Positions 34,270 through 43,829 of a stretch of DNA of 64,000 nucleotides are shown here, piece by piece (within the stretch, counting starts at the first letter, position 1; the number at the start of each line of letters is the position of its first letter). The stretch comes from UBA2256 sp964453055. GTDB taxonomy: Bacteria; Spirochaetota; Spirochaetia; Treponematales; Rectinemataceae. Below the pieces are notes generated by a model. It had not been told where the DNA came from. It saw only the letters and a list, made by a program, of their open reading frames with translations, and made no database searches. The stretch lies in NCBI GenBank assembly GCA_964453055.1, contig CAYVOD010000001.1, positions 1 to 64,000 on the forward strand, read 5' to 3'. Both the position numbers and the translations under genes were made by a program.

Positions 34270-35775
34270 TTACCTCGCTTCCTTTCTCGCGGCCAAGCTT
34301 ATGCGCGGGTCCACGAAAGTCACTAGGATGTCTCCAAGGAAGATCGCCAAGATCGAGACTACGGTGAAGATAAAAGTCAGGGCGATGATCATGGCGTTGT
34401 TGTAATCGGAGATGGCGCTGGGAAACATCTTGCCCATGCCTGGCACCGCGTAGAAGCTTTCGGTGATCAACGCTCCCGCCAGGGTTCCGATTACAGCCAT
34501 GGGAATGGAATGCACGATGGGAATGAGGGCGTTTCTTACGATGTGCCTGAAGAACACTTCCGCCTGCGAAAGTCCTTTGGAACGAGAGAATTTGACATAG
34601 TCGGCGTTCATCTGGTCCACCATGTAGCGCCGTATCCAGAGCGCCTCCCCGGCAATGCCGCCTAGGGAGAGCGATATGGTGGGCAAAATATAAGAAAGAA
34701 TGTTCTCGGATCCGAGGAAGGGAAACTTGTCGGGCAGGCCTAGTACCTTCATGCCGAAACGGGCGAAGAGGGCGATATACAGAAGCGTGGGGATGGAGCT
34801 GATGAAGACGATATAGGCCATGGTGACCTTGTCGAAAATCCTGTCCTTCTTCATGGCGGCGATGACGCCCACGGTGAGGCCGATGGCTAACGACAAGATG
34901 AGAGAGTACATGCCTATGGTGAAGCTGGTGCCCAGCATCGACGGATCTATGGTCATCAGGTTGCCGTCGGCGTAGTTATCCTCGAATTTGTTGACGTCCA
35001 GCCTGTCCAGGACAGGTTTGTACTTAAGGCTGTGTTCGTCAATGGAGGTGTAAAACGTTACCTCCTCACCCCTGACGGTGGTGTTGATCTCCCTTCGGGC
35101 GGAACGACCCTGTCCTCCGGAGATGACATCAAGGACTGGCACACCGTCAAAGGTGGGGTATGATCTGCCCATATTGAGCTTTATCATGTTCTGATGCAGG
35201 AAGGGAAAGCTGCCATCGACCCAGATTTGATATTTAAATATGGTTCCCGAAGCCGCCAACGCCAGGCCCCCGCTCCAGTCCCGGGTGAGGTAATAACCCC
35301 TTTTGAGGTCTGGGTTATCCGGATCCTGGATTCGATAGGGATGGTCTATCTGGATCAACTTTGCATACCATAAGAATACCCGGGTCAGCAGTGCGACGTC
35401 TTTCGTGGCATAGAGATAGCCCGAGATAGGCAGCGCTTCCACCTTGTAGCCCCGTGCCGTGAGGTCAGCCCTGAACTTCTCGTAAAATGACGAATTCTGG
35501 ATAAGGGCTTGGCTTACTTCGGGAGAATCGGCTCCGAATACTTGCTGCGCATATTCCTGCTGGGTCACGTAATCGATGTAACCCAATTTTTCCCAGGTTC
35601 TGAATTTATAATCATTGTACTCGTCCGGTTTGTTCGCGATCTTGGGAAGCACCAGGTCTCCCTTGAACACGAGCTGCCGGGGAACACAGGAATAAACCAG
35701 AAAAAGGGTGAGGGTTGAAACGATCAGTACCGATAAAATCGACTGAAAAACACGTTTTACAACATATCCTAGCAT
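34270..35775 (-). CDS. oppB: Oligopeptide ABC transporter permease OppB, with large periplasmic insertion
   Basis: 501 residues from ATG 35775; a TTG four codons earlier is an alternative. Typical OppB proteins have 305-335 residues. Here the first helix (about 9-30) is followed by about 240 residues predicted outside the membrane, then the usual five helices with the coupling motif YVKFSRSKGLSQAEVFFRHIVRNAL. The inserted segment is rich in Tyr and charged residues and may contact the binding protein. The gene starts after the oppA terminator, so its level is probably lower than that of oppA. Confidence 0.92.
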   Translation of the reverse strand: MLGYVVKRVFQSILSVLIVSTLTLFLVYSCVPRQLVFKGDLVLPKIANKPDEYNDYKFRTWEKLGYIDYVTQQEYAQQVFGADSPEVSQALIQNSSFYEKFRADLTARGYKVEALPISGYLYATKDVALLTRVFLWYAKLIQIDHPYRIQDPDNPDLKRGYYLTRDWSGGLALAASGTIFKYQIWVDGSFPFLHQNMIKLNMGRSYPTFDGVPVLDVISGGQGRSARREINTTVRGEEVTFYTSIDEHSLKYKPVLDRLDVNKFEDNYADGNLMTIDPSMLGTSFTIGMYSLILSLAIGLTVGVIAAMKKDRIFDKVTMAYIVFISSIPTLLYIALFARFGMKVLGLPDKFPFLGSENILSYILPTISLSLGGIAGEALWIRRYMVDQMNADYVKFSRSKGLSQAEVFFRHIVRNALIPIVHSIPMAVIGTLAGALITESFYAVPGMGKMFPSAISDYNNAMIIALTFIFTVVSILAIFLGDILVTFVDPRISLAARKEAR

Positions 35776-35880
35776 GGAACCCCACAATCAGAGTTTTTTT
35801 AGACTCTCCAGCCATTATATCCGAAAGCGCAGATATAGGCAATAAAGCGAATTCACCCTTATATAGCGAAAATAATATAA

Positions 35881-35916
35881 AAGGGGCTGCCCGGATTTAA
35901 TTCCGGGCAGCCCCTT
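35881..35916 (-). terminator. Intercistronic terminator/attenuator between oppA and oppB
   Basis: On the minus strand AAGGGGCTGCCCGG pairs with CCGGGCAGCCCCTT and is followed by a T-rich tract (TTTTATATTATTTT). It lies 37 bases after the oppA stop and before oppB. It would let oppA be made in excess and only part of the transcripts reach oppBCDF, unless oppB has its own promoter. Confidence 0.88.
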
Positions 35917-35952
35917 GAGTTTCACATGGACGACCAACGCGTCCCTGGAAGC

Positions 35953-37929
35953 TTATTTCTTGGCGCTGAGTTTCTTATACTCGGCGGCCCTCTCCTTCTC
36001 CCAGGTTGCCTTGAGCTTGTCGCGCTCGGCCAGGGTGATGACCTTGTCCCCGACGACCATGCCCTTGAACTTGTACTCATCGTTGCCGTAGGCGGCGAAG
36101 GGGATCGTATAGGGAACGATCCTGGTGACGGCGAAGCCGCCGCCGTAGGACATGTAGGGGAGGATGATCGCGTCGTCCAGAAGCTGGGCTTCGGCTTCGG
36201 CGAAGAGCTTGAAGCGCTTCACCTGATCGTCGTAGACGGCGTTGCCGGCCTCAACCTTCTTGGCGTACTCGTAGAGTCCTACCTTGGTGGCTGCCTTGTA
36301 GTCGCTGGAAGCGGGATCATCGGTATAGTCCAATCCGATCTGGATCAGGACGGCGCCGATTTCGGGCTCCAGGGTCTGGAGGAAGGTGTAGGGATCGCCG
36401 AAATCGGGGCCCCAGCCGGTGTAGCCGCCGATATCGTAGTTGGACTGGCTGCCGGATTCGGCATAGTAGGTGGAAGCGTCGGCGTTGTCGGTGTCCATCT
36501 CGACCACGTTAACCACCAGGGTGTCGGTGCCGAAGACGGCTTCGAGATTGGCCTTCATGGACTGGTCGCCCTTCAAGCCCTTGGTGTAGGCGATGTCGGT
36601 TGCGGTGTCGAGCTTGACCGGGAACTTGACGCCCTGGGCGGTCAGCTCTGCCTTGGCCTTGGCCATGTAGGCCTTGGCTTTGGTGGCGTTGAAGTAGGGA
36701 TCCTGGGCGTCGTCGATCTTGAAGGAAGCGGGGAAGTCCGCGGGATTGCGGGCCTTCATGGCGTCCTCTACATACTTTACGTAATCCTTGCCGGCCGCGT
36801 CCTTGGAGAGCTCGGTGCCGGTATAGGAGTTGCGGATGGCGGCAAGCTTGTTGACCTCGCCGTTTCGCTGGGCGAGGATCGTGGGCCTGTCCATTCCGAA
36901 GAAAATAGCCTTGCGGAAATTCCTGTTCAGGATGGCTGCTTGAGTATCCTTGCGCTCCTTTTCCGTCTTGGGAGACACGCCCTTGGTGGGGTCGGCGGGG
37001 GAAGCCCAGGTGTTGCGGTCGTAGTTGAAGGCATAAAGGAAGGTGGTGGAATCCTGCCTTGCCCTGTAGATATTCTCTTTGTACTTGGCCTGAGCCCTGG
37101 CGAAGAGAGCCTCGTTGTCGGTGTTGACCTGGGCTGAGGCGTAGATGCCCGCGTCGAAGTTATTAAAGCGGGAATCGGGATCCTTGCCGTCGTCGTAGAC
37201 GAGCTTGACGTGCTGGACGGTTACGTTAGCCTTGTCCCAGTAGTAGGGGTTGGCGTCGTATTCCATGACGGACTTGGAGGTGAAGTTGGACAGTACGTAG
37301 GCGCCGTTGTAAAGGATGCCGTTCTTGTCCACTTTGCCGAAGTCGGCGCCCTTGGATTTGAGGAACTCGCCGTTGACGGGCATATAGGGGTTGTAGGTGA
37401 GCATTGTGTCGAAATAGGGCTTCGGACCGTCGAGGGTGTACTCAAGCACGTAGTCGCTCTTCGCCTTGACGCCTACCTGGGCGAAATCGGTGATCTCGCC
37501 GGCAAGGTACTTGTCGGCGTTCTTGACGAATCCGGCCACCAGATAATTAAGCTGGCTCTTCTTGTCCAGCATGAATTTAAGGGCGTCCACCCAGTCCTGG
37601 GCCTTTACATCGGCATAGACTTCGAGGTCGCCGGTAATCCATTTCACGCCCTTGCGGATATTGAAGGTCCAGACCGACTTGTCGGCGTTGGCGCTCCAGC
37701 TTTCGGCCAGGGCTGGCCTGAGGATGCCGTACCTGTCGTGCTCGATGAGGCAGTCGACAAAGTTGACTGTGTGCTGCGACGTGGTCTGCCTCTGGCTTTC
37801 CAGGTAGTTGAAGGTCCTGGGGTCGCTCACGAAGACATTCACGTAGTCCTTCGATTTGGGAGCAGCGCCGACGAATCCTGCAAATAGGACCGCGATGACG
37901 GCTGCTGCTAACAGTGTTTTTTTCAGCAT
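35953..37929 (-). CDS. oppA: Oligopeptide ABC transporter substrate-binding protein OppA
   Basis: 658 residues from ATG 37929, with GGAGG close upstream; the product then starts with a clean signal peptide (MLKKTLLAAAVIAVLFAG). There is no lipobox Cys, so it may be a free periplasmic protein. SBP family 5 motifs include WSANADKSVWTFNIRKGVKW, FRKAIFFGMDRPTI and GWGPDFGDPYTFL. It is longer than typical OppA (540-ish). It is first in oppA-(terminator)-oppBCDF. Confidence 0.95.
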   Translation of the reverse strand: MLKKTLLAAAVIAVLFAGFVGAAPKSKDYVNVFVSDPRTFNYLESQRQTTSQHTVNFVDCLIEHDRYGILRPALAESWSANADKSVWTFNIRKGVKWITGDLEVYADVKAQDWVDALKFMLDKKSQLNYLVAGFVKNADKYLAGEITDFAQVGVKAKSDYVLEYTLDGPKPYFDTMLTYNPYMPVNGEFLKSKGADFGKVDKNGILYNGAYVLSNFTSKSVMEYDANPYYWDKANVTVQHVKLVYDDGKDPDSRFNNFDAGIYASAQVNTDNEALFARAQAKYKENIYRARQDSTTFLYAFNYDRNTWASPADPTKGVSPKTEKERKDTQAAILNRNFRKAIFFGMDRPTILAQRNGEVNKLAAIRNSYTGTELSKDAAGKDYVKYVEDAMKARNPADFPASFKIDDAQDPYFNATKAKAYMAKAKAELTAQGVKFPVKLDTATDIAYTKGLKGDQSMKANLEAVFGTDTLVVNVVEMDTDNADASTYYAESGSQSNYDIGGYTGWGPDFGDPYTFLQTLEPEIGAVLIQIGLDYTDDPASSDYKAATKVGLYEYAKKVEAGNAVYDDQVKRFKLFAEAEAQLLDDAIILPYMSYGGGFAVTRIVPYTIPFAAYGNDEYKFKGMVVGDKVITLAERDKLKATWEKERAAEYKKLSAKK

Positions 37930-38099
37930 TTCTGCCTCCACTTACGCCCGCGGCGAGGCGGGTTCAAGATTACCGCCGTAATAAAATATAAGAACGGCGG
38001 CATATAAACTCTATTCATTCTCGCCGTTTTAAGCTGGGCCGTCAACTGGCATTTTCATGGAGCATCCAGGAGTGATACAATCGCGATTTAAGGATAGAA

Positions 38100-38648
38100 A
38101 TGAAAAAAACCGCAATGCAGGGAGGGCGACGGAGGAGCGTGAAGCTCGCCGACTATGCCGGCCTATTGGGAATATGTTTTGCCGCGGCCCTGGTTTTCGC
38201 CCTTTTGAGAAAAACCGATTCCTTTATTCTCGCCCTGGGCGACGCCTTCCTGGTCGAAGCACTGATCTGCCTGGGCCTCTCCTGGGTCGGATATTTAAAA
38301 AGGGATGGAATACGGATATTCCCTTCGAAAAAAAGAGGCGCGGATGTACAGCCCGAATCCTGGAAAGACAGAATTCCCCAGCTAGGCCAAGAACCTCCAT
38401 CCCCCTCTCCCCTTCCCGGCCCCGGCGGACCAGAAAGCCCTGATTATCGTCGTTTGGTCGAAGCGGAGAACAGGCTCCGGCAAAGGATCCTCGGCGTCGA
38501 CGAAAACCCAGGCGTCAGCGATTCAGACGTTCAAGAACGCAATGGCGCGAAAAAAAACTCGCTGTCTTTGCTCTTAGCCGGCGTCTTTCTATTTCTTCTG
38601 GGCCTGCTGTTCGAGTATGTCCTGCCAGCGCTTCTGATGCGTCTCTGA
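38100..38648 (+). CDS. Hypothetical membrane protein
   Basis: 182 residues with AAGGATAG before the ATG. Hydrophobic segments lie at about 18-36, 42-62 and 155-178, around a Pro-rich soluble loop (PPSPSPLPGPGG at 98-110). I do not recognise a family. The layout (two helices, acidic/proline loop, one helix) suggests an integral inner-membrane protein. It is divergent from oppA and converges with another unknown membrane protein gene. Confidence 0.6.
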   Translation: MKKTAMQGGRRRSVKLADYAGLLGICFAAALVFALLRKTDSFILALGDAFLVEALICLGLSWVGYLKRDGIRIFPSKKRGADVQPESWKDRIPQLGQEPPSPSPLPGPGGPESPDYRRLVEAENRLRQRILGVDENPGVSDSDVQERNGAKKNSLSLLLAGVFLFLLGLLFEYVLPALLMRL

Positions 38649-38699
38649 TAGGCCTTTGACGCAGCAGGGCCTGAGAGCTGCTGTCAAAATCCGAAAAAA

Positions 38700-39239
38700 T
38701 TATTGTTTGGTTTTTTGGCTCGCCTTGCCTCGTATCATTTGATTGAGGGCCAAGCCAAGGGCGGCGAGCGGATATCCGCCTAACGCGATGAGCAGAGGCG
38801 GCTGGAAGCGAAGGTTATAATCGTAAATCGGCCCCTTCAAGAGCGTCCTGGACCCGAGTCTCAGCTTGTACAGGAATATCAGCAGCACCAGGAGCATGCC
38901 GAGGATCAGTACGGTCCAAGTCATTATTTTTGCCGCCGACTGTCCTATCCTGGAATCCGACGCGACGGAGATCCCCAATATCAGCATAGCGGCGAACGAC
39001 AAGGCGACGATGAGGGTATTGTTTACCAAGGCGGCGAGCGTGAGGGGCCGCATCGAGAAGGCGTCCTGCGCCGTGGCCACGCGGCGCTGTTCTTCGGTCC
39101 AGGTCTCGGCGCTTCGCCATGCGCGGTGATGCTCCGAGAGGTCGAAGGTCGCCAGCACGCTCAAAAAGGCGCAGGCGCAGGCGGCGAGGAGCAGGGCCTT
39201 GGTCTCGCTCCGCAGCGGCCGAATGACTTTCCTGTCCAT
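38700..39239 (-). CDS. Hypothetical four-TM membrane protein
   Basis: 179 residues from ATG 39239; the longer frame upstream runs through a GC hairpin and is rejected. Hydrophobic segments are near 15-31, 68-90, 100-122 and 143-164, and the C-terminus is basic. No family is recognised. It lies downstream of the malic enzyme gene in the same direction, beyond a large hairpin. Confidence 0.55.
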   Translation of the reverse strand: MDRKVIRPLRSETKALLLAACACAFLSVLATFDLSEHHRAWRSAETWTEEQRRVATAQDAFSMRPLTLAALVNNTLIVALSFAAMLILGISVASDSRIGQSAAKIMTWTVLILGMLLVLLIFLYKLRLGSRTLLKGPIYDYNLRFQPPLLIALGGYPLAALGLALNQMIRGKASQKTKQ

Positions 39240-39252
39240 GCTTGAATGATAC

Positions 39253-39297
39253 GGCGGGGCGGGCCGCGACGCAATAAGCGTCGCGGCCCGCCCCGCC
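39253..39297 (-). terminator. Long GC hairpin after the malic enzyme gene
   Basis: GGCGGGGCGGGCCGCGACGC and its near-perfect complement form a very stable stem about 90 bases after the malic enzyme stop and 14 bases before the next ATG. No T-run follows, so it may be a Rho-type or processing site, or may hinder translation of the next gene. Confidence 0.5.
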
Positions 39298-39386
39298 GCG
39301 GACAACACCAGGTACAAGCGACCGCGTTTCGCACTATGTCTCGGAAAGCGCAAGGCAAAGCGCGTGCCGCGAAATGCGATTAGGAA

Positions 39387-40841
39387 TCAGCCTCTTACTT
39401 CGGCGATCGCTTCCTTGAGCAGCTCTTCCAGCATCTCCCTGGGCGGTTCCTTGATATGTCCGGCCGTCATCAGGTCCTTGGTCATCTTCCTGGAAGCCTG
39501 GATGTCTGCCAGGGCCTTGTCGTGCACTTCCTGCCAGGTGGACTTAATGCGGGCGACGCCCTCGGCGATGGCCTGCATAGCGACGTCGGCCGCCTCTACG
39601 GCGAAGACATCGGTTTCTTCCATCGTGGCGACGATGTTGTCGGGACCTATGCCGCGAGCCCTGGCGAAGTCGGCCAGGGAATGGGCGCAGCGGATCGCCA
39701 TGCCGTCGGTGATTTTGCGGGCCCGGACAGCCAGGGCACCCTTGAGGATGCCGGGGAAGCATACTGAGTTGTTCACCTGGTTCGGGAAATCCCCGCGGCC
39801 AGTGGCTACGATGAAAGCCCCTTCTTCCTTAGCCGCGTGAGGCCAGATCTCGGGAACGGGGTTCGCGCAGGCGAACACGATGGCCTTGGGCGCCATGGAG
39901 CGTATCCATTCGCGTTTGACTGTATCCGGTCCGGGGGTCGAGAGCGCGATGAGCACGTCCGCTCCCTTTATCGCTTCGGCCTCCCCGTCGATGCGATTGG
40001 GATTCGTGGCCTGGCAGAGTTCCCATTTCCTGTAGAGCCTCGAATCGGCCTCTATGTCCTTCCTGCCCGCATGGAGAGAACCCTTGGTGTCGAACATGAT
40101 CAGGTTCTCGCCCTTGGCTCCGTCGGCAAGGATCAAGCGCGCTATGGTGGTGTTGGAGGCGCCGGCGCCGAGGAATACTATCTTTGCGTCAGAGAGTTTC
40201 TTGCCCGCCAGATGAAGGGCGTTCAATAGGCCGGCCAGGGTCACGCTGGCCGTTCCCTGGGCGTCGTCGTGCCAAACCGGGATGTCACAGCTCTCGCGCA
40301 GCTCGTCCAGCACCTTGTAGCAGTTCGGCTGGCTGATATCCTCGAGGTTGACCGCTCCCACCGAGGGCTGGAGCATTTTCACGAACTCGATGATCTTGTC
40401 CGGGTCGTGCTTGCCGTCCTTGCCCCGGGAGTCCACGCAGAGGGCGATGGAATCCACGCCGCCTAGGTACTTCATGAGGAAGGCCTTGCCTTCCATGACG
40501 CCCAGACCTCCCGGAGGAGTGCAATCCCCGTCGCCGAGGACGCGGGTTGAATCCGATACCACGGCTACCAGGTTGCCCCGGTTGGAAAGCGCGAAGGAGC
40601 TGTCGTTATCATCCCTAATTGTGGTTGAGATCTTAGATACCCCGGGGGTGTACCAGACGTTGAACCAGTTGAATCCATAGACCCCCGCCTTGGGCAGGGT
40701 CTGCATTTTCCCGCCGTAAAAGGCGTGAGCCTTGAGGGAAAGTTTTTTGAGAAAGAGCGTCTGGGCCCGGGCTTTCTGGTCCGGACTCAGGTCGGAGGGA
40801 AAGGCCTTGGATAAATTCGCTAGACTAAGGTCGAGTTCCAT
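39387..40841 (-). CDS. NAD(P)-dependent malic enzyme
   Basis: 484 residues from ATG 40841, with AAGGAT nine to ten bases upstream; an in-frame TTG eight codons earlier is possible. Motifs: YTPGVSKIS, TRVLGDGD, the metal region LEDISQPNCY and VWHDDAQGTA, the nucleotide fold FLGAGASNTTIARL, and ANPVPEI. It converts malate to pyruvate and CO2 with reduction of NAD(P). There is no phosphotransacetylase tail. Cofactor choice cannot be told from motifs. It follows the DHOD-like gene by about 50 bases and may share its transcript. Confidence 0.94.
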   Translation of the reverse strand: MELDLSLANLSKAFPSDLSPDQKARAQTLFLKKLSLKAHAFYGGKMQTLPKAGVYGFNWFNVWYTPGVSKISTTIRDDNDSSFALSNRGNLVAVVSDSTRVLGDGDCTPPGGLGVMEGKAFLMKYLGGVDSIALCVDSRGKDGKHDPDKIIEFVKMLQPSVGAVNLEDISQPNCYKVLDELRESCDIPVWHDDAQGTASVTLAGLLNALHLAGKKLSDAKIVFLGAGASNTTIARLILADGAKGENLIMFDTKGSLHAGRKDIEADSRLYRKWELCQATNPNRIDGEAEAIKGADVLIALSTPGPDTVKREWIRSMAPKAIVFACANPVPEIWPHAAKEEGAFIVATGRGDFPNQVNNSVCFPGILKGALAVRARKITDGMAIRCAHSLADFARARGIGPDNIVATMEETDVFAVEAADVAMQAIAEGVARIKSTWQEVHDKALADIQASRKMTKDLMTAGHIKEPPREMLEELLKEAIAEVRG

Positions 40842-40892
40842 AAGGGCACCATCCTTGTTTGGCAATATTTTTGTTCTGCCCCAATCGGGACA

Positions 40893-41879
40893 TCAGGAAA
40901 TCCCGGTGAGCGCTTTTATATACTGGAGACGCATATACTCCTCGAGCCGCCCGGTGCTTTTGGCCGAAAGCCTGCCCCGCATCGAGTCGACTGAGGAGAA
41001 TCCCTGAGTCTCCATGAGGCTGCGCAGGTCATCCAAAATCTTGCCTACGGTCTTCCATCCTCCCTTGTACAGGGCGGAGCAGACTTGAACCGCGCTGGCT
41101 CCGGCGAGGATGAACTTAGCCATGGTCTGGGCGTCGTGGATGCCCGTAGCCCCGCAGAGCTCGATACCGGCCCGCTGGAACAATAGCGCCATCCATCTCA
41201 GGCTGTCGTGGTACTCATCGCCGCTGCTCATGGGCTGGGCGCGAACGAGCTTCATGGCGTCGATATCTATATCCAGCCTATAGAATCGATTGAAAAGCAC
41301 CAGTGCGTTGGCGCCGAGCTTGGAAATGGAAGCGGCCAGATGGGGCAGGCTCGAGTAATGGGAGCCGAGCTTGACCTCGATAGGCAGTCTGGTAGAACGC
41401 CGAACCTCTTTCACGGTGGAAAGCACCCGGTCTTCGATATCCTTCGAGCTTAGGGTGGGCGAATTGGGCATATAGGCGACATTGAGCTCAAGAGCGTCCG
41501 CTCCCGCTTGCTCGATCTGCGAAGCGAAGGAAGCCCAGTTTCCCGAGCCCACGCAATTTATGCTCGCGATGAGGGGAGTCCTGCCCACTCTTTGCTTGGA
41601 GTCCCGCACCAGGGAGAGGTAAGCGTCGCTGCCTTCTTCCCAGGCCGTCCTAGAGATGAAAGCTTCCGCTTCCGGATAGGCGTCCAGGTCGATCCCCTCG
41701 GATTCCTTGCCCAATTCGGCCAGGATCTGCTCCTCGAAGAGCGATTTGAGGACCACCGCTCCAGCTCCGGCCTCGGCGGCCTTTTCTGCTCCCTCGGGGC
41801 TGCCCGTGAGGCCAGAGGACGCGACAATGAGCGGGTTTTCGAGAACAAGTCCCATATAGTGCGTACGTAGGTCTACCAT
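40893..41879 (-). CDS. Dihydroorotate dehydrogenase-like flavoprotein
   Basis: 328 residues from ATG 41879, with AAGGAGT upstream. It follows the TIM-barrel PyrD pattern: LENPLIVASSGLTGSPEG, GAGAVVLKSLFEEQI, ASINCVGSGNW, DALELNVAYMPNSP, PIEVKLGSHY and ATGIHDAQTMAKFILAGASAVQVCSALY. The catalytic-base position of the LNxxCPN motif carries a different sequence here (LNVAYMPNS). This fits the broad group of PyrD-like proteins often found in anaerobes whose substrate is not settled. No other pyrimidine gene is nearby. Confidence 0.82.
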   Translation of the reverse strand: MVDLRTHYMGLVLENPLIVASSGLTGSPEGAEKAAEAGAGAVVLKSLFEEQILAELGKESEGIDLDAYPEAEAFISRTAWEEGSDAYLSLVRDSKQRVGRTPLIASINCVGSGNWASFASQIEQAGADALELNVAYMPNSPTLSSKDIEDRVLSTVKEVRRSTRLPIEVKLGSHYSSLPHLAASISKLGANALVLFNRFYRLDIDIDAMKLVRAQPMSSGDEYHDSLRWMALLFQRAGIELCGATGIHDAQTMAKFILAGASAVQVCSALYKGGWKTVGKILDDLRSLMETQGFSSVDSMRGRLSAKSTGRLEEYMRLQYIKALTGIS

Positions 41880-42012
41880 GCACAAACTCCTTGATTACCG
41901 AATTTCTTAGTATAGTATAGCAGGATTCCCGATGCTCGGGGAGTCTTAAAATCTGCGGCCGATGCTGTCCGCCGAGGGCTCGGGTTCTGTTTTCCTCCCC
42001 GGCTATTCTATT

Positions 42013-43749
42013 TTACAGCCCCAGGGACTTTTTCTCGGTCAGCTCCCGTACGCGAGCGATGAAGGCATCCACCGCAAGACCGTTTTCCTGGCGGCCGTCC
42101 CTCATGCGCAGCGAAAGGCTCTTCTCGTCCATTTCCTTCTGACCCACTACTAGCATATAGGGAATCTTCCTACCTTGGGCTTCCCGGATCTTGGCGTTCA
42201 TCCTGGCATCCGAGAGATCGGCTCTAGCTCTCAGCCCCGCGGCTTTGAGGTTCGCGCAAAGCTCCTTGGCATAGGCGTCGAAAGCGGGGGCCACGGGGAT
42301 GACCACTGCCTGTTCGGGACAGAGCCAGACAGGGAAGGCGCCGGCGGTATGCTCGAGGTAGACGCCGAAAAAGCGCTCGATCGAGCCGAGAAGGGCGCGG
42401 TGCACCATGTAAGGCCGTTTGCGCTGGCCGTCGGCATCCACGTAGGTCATATCGAAGCGCTCGGGCTCGTTGAAGTCGAACTGTATGGTGGTAAGTTGCC
42501 ACTCCCTGCCTATGGCGTCCTTAATCTTGAGGTCGATCTTGGGTCCGTAGAAGGCCCCTCCCCCCTCGTCCATCTCGTAGGCCAGGCCTTCCTTATCCAC
42601 AGCCTTACGCAGGGATTCCAGGGCTGTATCCCACATTTCCTGGGCGCCCACCGAACCGTCGCCGGTGGGCTTGGTGGCCAGATAGGCCTTTATTTCCTTG
42701 AAGCCAAGGGTTTTGTGCATGTACAGTGAGAATCGCAGGACTTCGGCTATCTCATCCTCGATCTGGTCGGGGGTGCAGATAATATGGGCGTCGTCCTGGG
42801 TAAAGCCACGCACCCGGGCCAGGCCGTGGAGGGTGCCAGAGCGCTCGTAGCGGTAGACGGTGCCCAACTCGGCCCAGCGCAGGGGCAGGTCCCTGTAAGA
42901 GTGGACGCCGTTGTTGTAAATCATGATGTGGAAGGGGCAGTTCATGGGTTTGATGTAGTAATCGTCCTCGTCGATCTTCATGGGGGAGTACATGCCCGCC
43001 TTGTAGAATCCCAAGTGTCCCGAGGTCTGCCAGAGCCATGATTTGCCGATATGGGGGGTGAAAAGGATTTCGTAGCCGTTCTTGTAGTGCTCGTCCCTCC
43101 ACCAGTTCTCCAAGGCCACCCTGAAGCGACCGCCCATGGGATGCCAGTACACCAGACCGGGGCCGGCCTCTTCGTGGGTGGAGAAGAGGTCCAGTTCCTT
43201 GCCCAGCTTGCGGTGATCCCGCTTTTCGGCTTCTTCAAGCATCTTGAGGTGGGCTTCCAGCTCCGCTTTCGAAGCGAAGGCGTAGGCGTAGATGCGGGTG
43301 AGCATGGGGCGTTTCTCGTCGCCCCTCCAGTAAGCGCCGGCTACGGAGCGCAGCTTGAAGCAATCTGGGCGGATCTGCCTGGTATTTTCCAGGTGCGGTC
43401 CACGGCAGAGATCCACGAAGCCGTCTTGCTCATAGATTGAAATCGTTCCTTCTTCCAGGCCGTCTATAAGTTCCAGCTTGAAGTCCTGGCCGGCGAAGAG
43501 CTTCTTCGCCTCTTCCTTGCTGATTTCCTTCCTCGTGAAAGCGTGGCCGCCGGAGATTATACGCCTCATCTCCTTCTCGACGGCCGGCAGGTCCTCGAGG
43601 GTAATGGGTTTCGGCAGGAGAAAGTCGTAGTAAAATCCGTCGTCTATGGCGGGGCCGATGCCGAACTGGGTTCCGGGGTAGAGATGAAGGACCGCCTCGG
43701 CCAGGACATGGGCGGCTGAATGCCTCAGCTTGTCAACATCGATTTCCAT
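42013..43749 (-). CDS. thrS: Threonyl-tRNA synthetase lacking the TGS domain
   Basis: 578 residues from ATG 43749, with AAAAGGAG upstream. It starts at once with the editing domain (HSAAHVLAEAV at 10-20 and the family's HxxxH form), so the N-terminal TGS domain of about 60 residues found in most bacterial ThrRS is missing. The class II core shows GPGLVYWHPMG, the motif 2 region RYERSGTLHGLARVRGF, and PVWLCPEQAVVIPV. The anticodon-binding domain ends the protein. It charges tRNA-Thr. The nearly 480-base leader carries a T-box. Confidence 0.96.
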   Translation of the reverse strand: MEIDVDKLRHSAAHVLAEAVLHLYPGTQFGIGPAIDDGFYYDFLLPKPITLEDLPAVEKEMRRIISGGHAFTRKEISKEEAKKLFAGQDFKLELIDGLEEGTISIYEQDGFVDLCRGPHLENTRQIRPDCFKLRSVAGAYWRGDEKRPMLTRIYAYAFASKAELEAHLKMLEEAEKRDHRKLGKELDLFSTHEEAGPGLVYWHPMGGRFRVALENWWRDEHYKNGYEILFTPHIGKSWLWQTSGHLGFYKAGMYSPMKIDEDDYYIKPMNCPFHIMIYNNGVHSYRDLPLRWAELGTVYRYERSGTLHGLARVRGFTQDDAHIICTPDQIEDEIAEVLRFSLYMHKTLGFKEIKAYLATKPTGDGSVGAQEMWDTALESLRKAVDKEGLAYEMDEGGGAFYGPKIDLKIKDAIGREWQLTTIQFDFNEPERFDMTYVDADGQRKRPYMVHRALLGSIERFFGVYLEHTAGAFPVWLCPEQAVVIPVAPAFDAYAKELCANLKAAGLRARADLSDARMNAKIREAQGRKIPYMLVVGQKEMDEKSLSLRMRDGRQENGLAVDAFIARVRELTEKKSLGL

Positions 43750-43829
43750 GGTAAAGCTCCTTTTCGGTCCGAGCCCGGAGCGCATCGTCGAGTTTAGCGT
43801 TCCGGCGCGCTCAAGACCGCGGTAGATAA

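Noticed and set aside
35926..37137. 403-codon plus-strand frame opposite oppA
   Set aside because: It is glycine/valine/leucine-rich shadow sequence; the minus strand has a full OppA with signal peptide and binding site.
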